DNA of 64,000 bases from Puffinus mauretanicus (taxonomy: Eukaryota > Chordata > Aves > Procellariiformes > Procellariidae): NCBI GenBank assembly GCA_023333565.1, contig JAJKFH010004158.1, forward strand, positions 62,001 through 126,000, in the 5' to 3' direction. Position numbers and translations under genes: made by a program. Below the pieces are notes generated by a model that had not been told where the DNA came from, made no database searches, and saw only the letters and a list, made by a program, of their open reading frames with translations. This document shows positions 62,301 through 64,000 of this stretch, one piece after another. Numbering within the stretch: position 1 is the stretch's first letter; every line of letters starts with the position of its first letter.

Positions 62301-62925
62301 CCAGCAAAAAATAGCCCTGAGAAATTTTCTTACCCCTTTTCTCATCTTCTAGAGAGCATAATCCCAGAAAAACTTCTTCACTCAACTACCTTGGCAAAAG
62401 TGAGTTGGCAGGGGACTGCAGCCTAATTCACTTTATGTCACTTCAGGCACATCTTGAACTTTTTTGTACCTTGTTATTGTGTTCATTCATCATGCTTGCT
62501 GGGCTAGCGCCTAAGCCAGTGTTTCTCAAAGTTTTGATTGTTGGATCACACTATCCAGATAAAAATGGGTGGTATTTCACAAATAAATCTCCTCCAGCTT
62601 CCCTAACCTTTCCCATGAAGGCTGGCAAAAGCCCGTGTGAATAACAGCTGGGCCTCTAATATGGCACGGCCTCTGCCTTGGCTCCTCTAGTTCACCCACC
62701 CCCGCCTGGCCATCGGGGTTGCTAAAGATGCATGGAAGGAACGTAACCGTCTTTACAGCACGTTTCTGATGCCCTTTGGCTTTGGCCTGATCCTTCAGTC
62801 ATAGATCAGGACAAAGAGTTTCCAAACAGCACAAGCTAAAAACAAAGAACGGACTCCTGCCCTGAAAAGCGAAGTACCAGGGAACAACAGCATCGGGACA
62901 CCTGCAGGCAGATGGGCTCAGGATA

Positions 62926-62982
62926 AGAATCATAGAATCATAAAGGTTGGAAAAGACCTCTAAGATCATTGAGTCCAACCGG
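62926..62982 (-). mobile_element. CR1 LINE 3' end fragment, minus orientation
   Basis: The + strand begins AGAATCATAGAATCATAAAG and continues with the reverse complement of the usual CR1 3' end (ggttggaaaagacctctaag, then atcattgagtccaacc). Only about 57 bp of the extreme 3' end remain. The inverted octamers (CATAGAAT type) at its left edge fix the orientation. Confidence 0.9.
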
Positions 62983-63119
62983 CAGCACCTGAGTGTGAGA
63001 AGGTATTTTTTTAGGCGCAGTGAAAACGTGCTTCGGGATAAGGACAGCCAAATAGTTTGCTGATGTTTATGGACTGTCCCATGCCTAAGGAAGAAAATAC
63101 AAATGGAGCAGATTTGGGG

Positions 63120-63138
63120 AAAAAAAAAAAAAAAAAAA
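63120..63138. repeat. Poly(A) tract
   Basis: Nineteen consecutive A residues in PCSK2 intron 8. Not attached to the nearby CR1 piece, which ends in octamers rather than A. Confidence 0.85.
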
Positions 63139-64000
63139 GAAAAATTACAGAACTGGAAATTGCTTGCTGTAACAAATTCAAAGCACGTATTATTTTATAA
63201 GCACCTTTCTTTTTGCATGACATATGATAGCTATTTTGTAATTCTTCCCCTTAAGAAAACAGAAGCGTTTCAGCACCTTCTATATAATTTAATAGCAATT
63301 TATGTGCCTGCTATGGGAAGAGATAGGCTGGTTTTCCAGGAAAAGCGAAAAATTCTAACAGCTTTTTCAAGTCTTTGCCATGGGTCCTACTGACTTATGA
63401 ATAGGGCTCAGTTAGTTTCCATCCCCTATTAATTTTGACTGTATTTTTCTCTGAAAAGAACGTTTCTCTCTCTTCAGGACTGAATTATTTGAAAATCCTT
63501 ACGTGTTTTGTAATTAAAAACTGCATCCTTCTGCTAATTATCTCAGAAAATGTAGTTTGCAGCCCTGGCAGGCAACGTGAAATCGTGCTCCCAGGCTGGG
63601 GGATGGACTGTGGAAGAGCTGCGGGGCCATTTGCCCGCTGTCATGACTTGGCGGGGAGCAATGGGCTGGGCTCGCAAGACATGCAGGAGCCTACGCAGAG
63701 ACCTTGCTCTGCCGTGGTCTCCCCACCACTCGTGCACGAGCAGTCCAGCTATGCGGCGTAAGCCAGCCGGAGGCAGCGAGTCCTTGGCATCGCTGAACTG
63801 CTGATCATCTTTTGCACTGCCAGGGTTTTCTGGAGCCTGCCTGCATGTTCCTGCATCCCCGACGTGGTGCCAGCTGGACAGCCCATTGAGCCCTCGCTCT
63901 CCTGGCTCCTCCAGCTACCTCTGCATCTGCCAGGCTGATTTGCCCAGAGCAATCTGGTAGCCTGTGACTTCCTGGATCCCTTTCTCCTTTCCTGCTAAAA

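Larger units (their letters stand above)
50083..64000 (-). other. PCSK2: PCSK2 gene, 3' portion (prohormone convertase 2), extends past the right edge
   Basis: Four coding exons (59387-59172, 57913-57813, 55204-54977 and 50569-50083 on the minus strand) join in frame. They encode 343 residues that align without gaps to human PC2 residues 296-638. They cover the end of the subtilisin-like catalytic domain with the oxyanion-hole residue and the catalytic serine, the whole P domain and the carboxyl-terminal tail. PC2 is a calcium-dependent endoprotease of neuroendocrine secretory granules that cuts prohormones (proglucagon, proinsulin, POMC-derived peptides) after paired basic residues and needs the chaperone 7B2 (SCG5). 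The first eight exons lie beyond 64,000. Transcription is convergent with BFSP1. Confidence 0.97.
59388..64000 (-). other. PCSK2: PCSK2 intron 8 (partial, more than 4.6 kb)
   Basis: Begins at the exon 9 acceptor and runs off the right edge. The preceding exon, which should carry the SWGPTDNGKTVDGP-type segment, was not found. It contains an A run (60,778-60,791), a CR1 end fragment (62,926-62,982) and an A19 run (63,120-63,138). Confidence 0.8.

Noticed and set aside
1..64000. Search for CRISPR arrays, rRNA, tRNA genes, retroviral genes and toxin genes
   Set aside because: No spaced direct-repeat array, no tRNA A/B-box arrangement, no rRNA-like sequence and no retroviral protein motifs were seen in reading the window.

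Overview
The window is vertebrate nuclear DNA, most likely from a bird. Two spliced genes with canonical GT/AG junctions can be read codon by codon. The interspersed repeats are CR1-family LINE fragments; one ends in the tandem ATTCTATG octamers typical of avian CR1. The introns are short for these genes. Nothing in it is bacterial, viral or plasmid-like.

Layout. Positions 1 to about 23,900 contain no recognisable coding exon. A lens-type promoter region (about 23,900-24,000) leads into BFSP1, encoding filensin, on the + strand. All eight coding exons are present (24,142-43,927) and join into an open frame of 660 codons, followed by a short 3' UTR with AATAAA at 44,295. From about 44,320 to 50,082 lies the space between two convergent genes; part of it is probably the long 3' UTR of PCSK2. 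On the minus strand, 50,083-59,387 carries the last four coding exons of PCSK2 (prohormone convertase 2; exons 9-12 by alignment with the 12-exon human gene). The remainder to 64,000 is PCSK2 intron, and the upstream exons lie beyond the right edge.

The two genes are not known to act in one pathway. BFSP1 encodes the lens beaded-filament protein that assembles with BFSP2 (CP49/phakinin). PCSK2 encodes a secretory-granule subtilisin-like protease that matures peptide hormones with help from 7B2. Their tail-to-tail order matches the PCSK2-BFSP1 neighbourhood known on human chromosome 20, so this is conserved synteny. In human the next gene beyond the BFSP1 promoter is DSTN; it was not found in the 24 kb to the left.

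No clearly novel system is present. The observations most worth a second look are the conserved caspase/N-myristoylation switch in the filensin tail, a Maf half-site plus GC box plus TATA-like element just upstream of BFSP1, a near-perfect palindromic Maf recognition element inside a PCSK2 intron, a CpG-rich patch in the same intron, and twin 10-bp palindromes spaced exactly 22 bp apart upstream of BFSP1.
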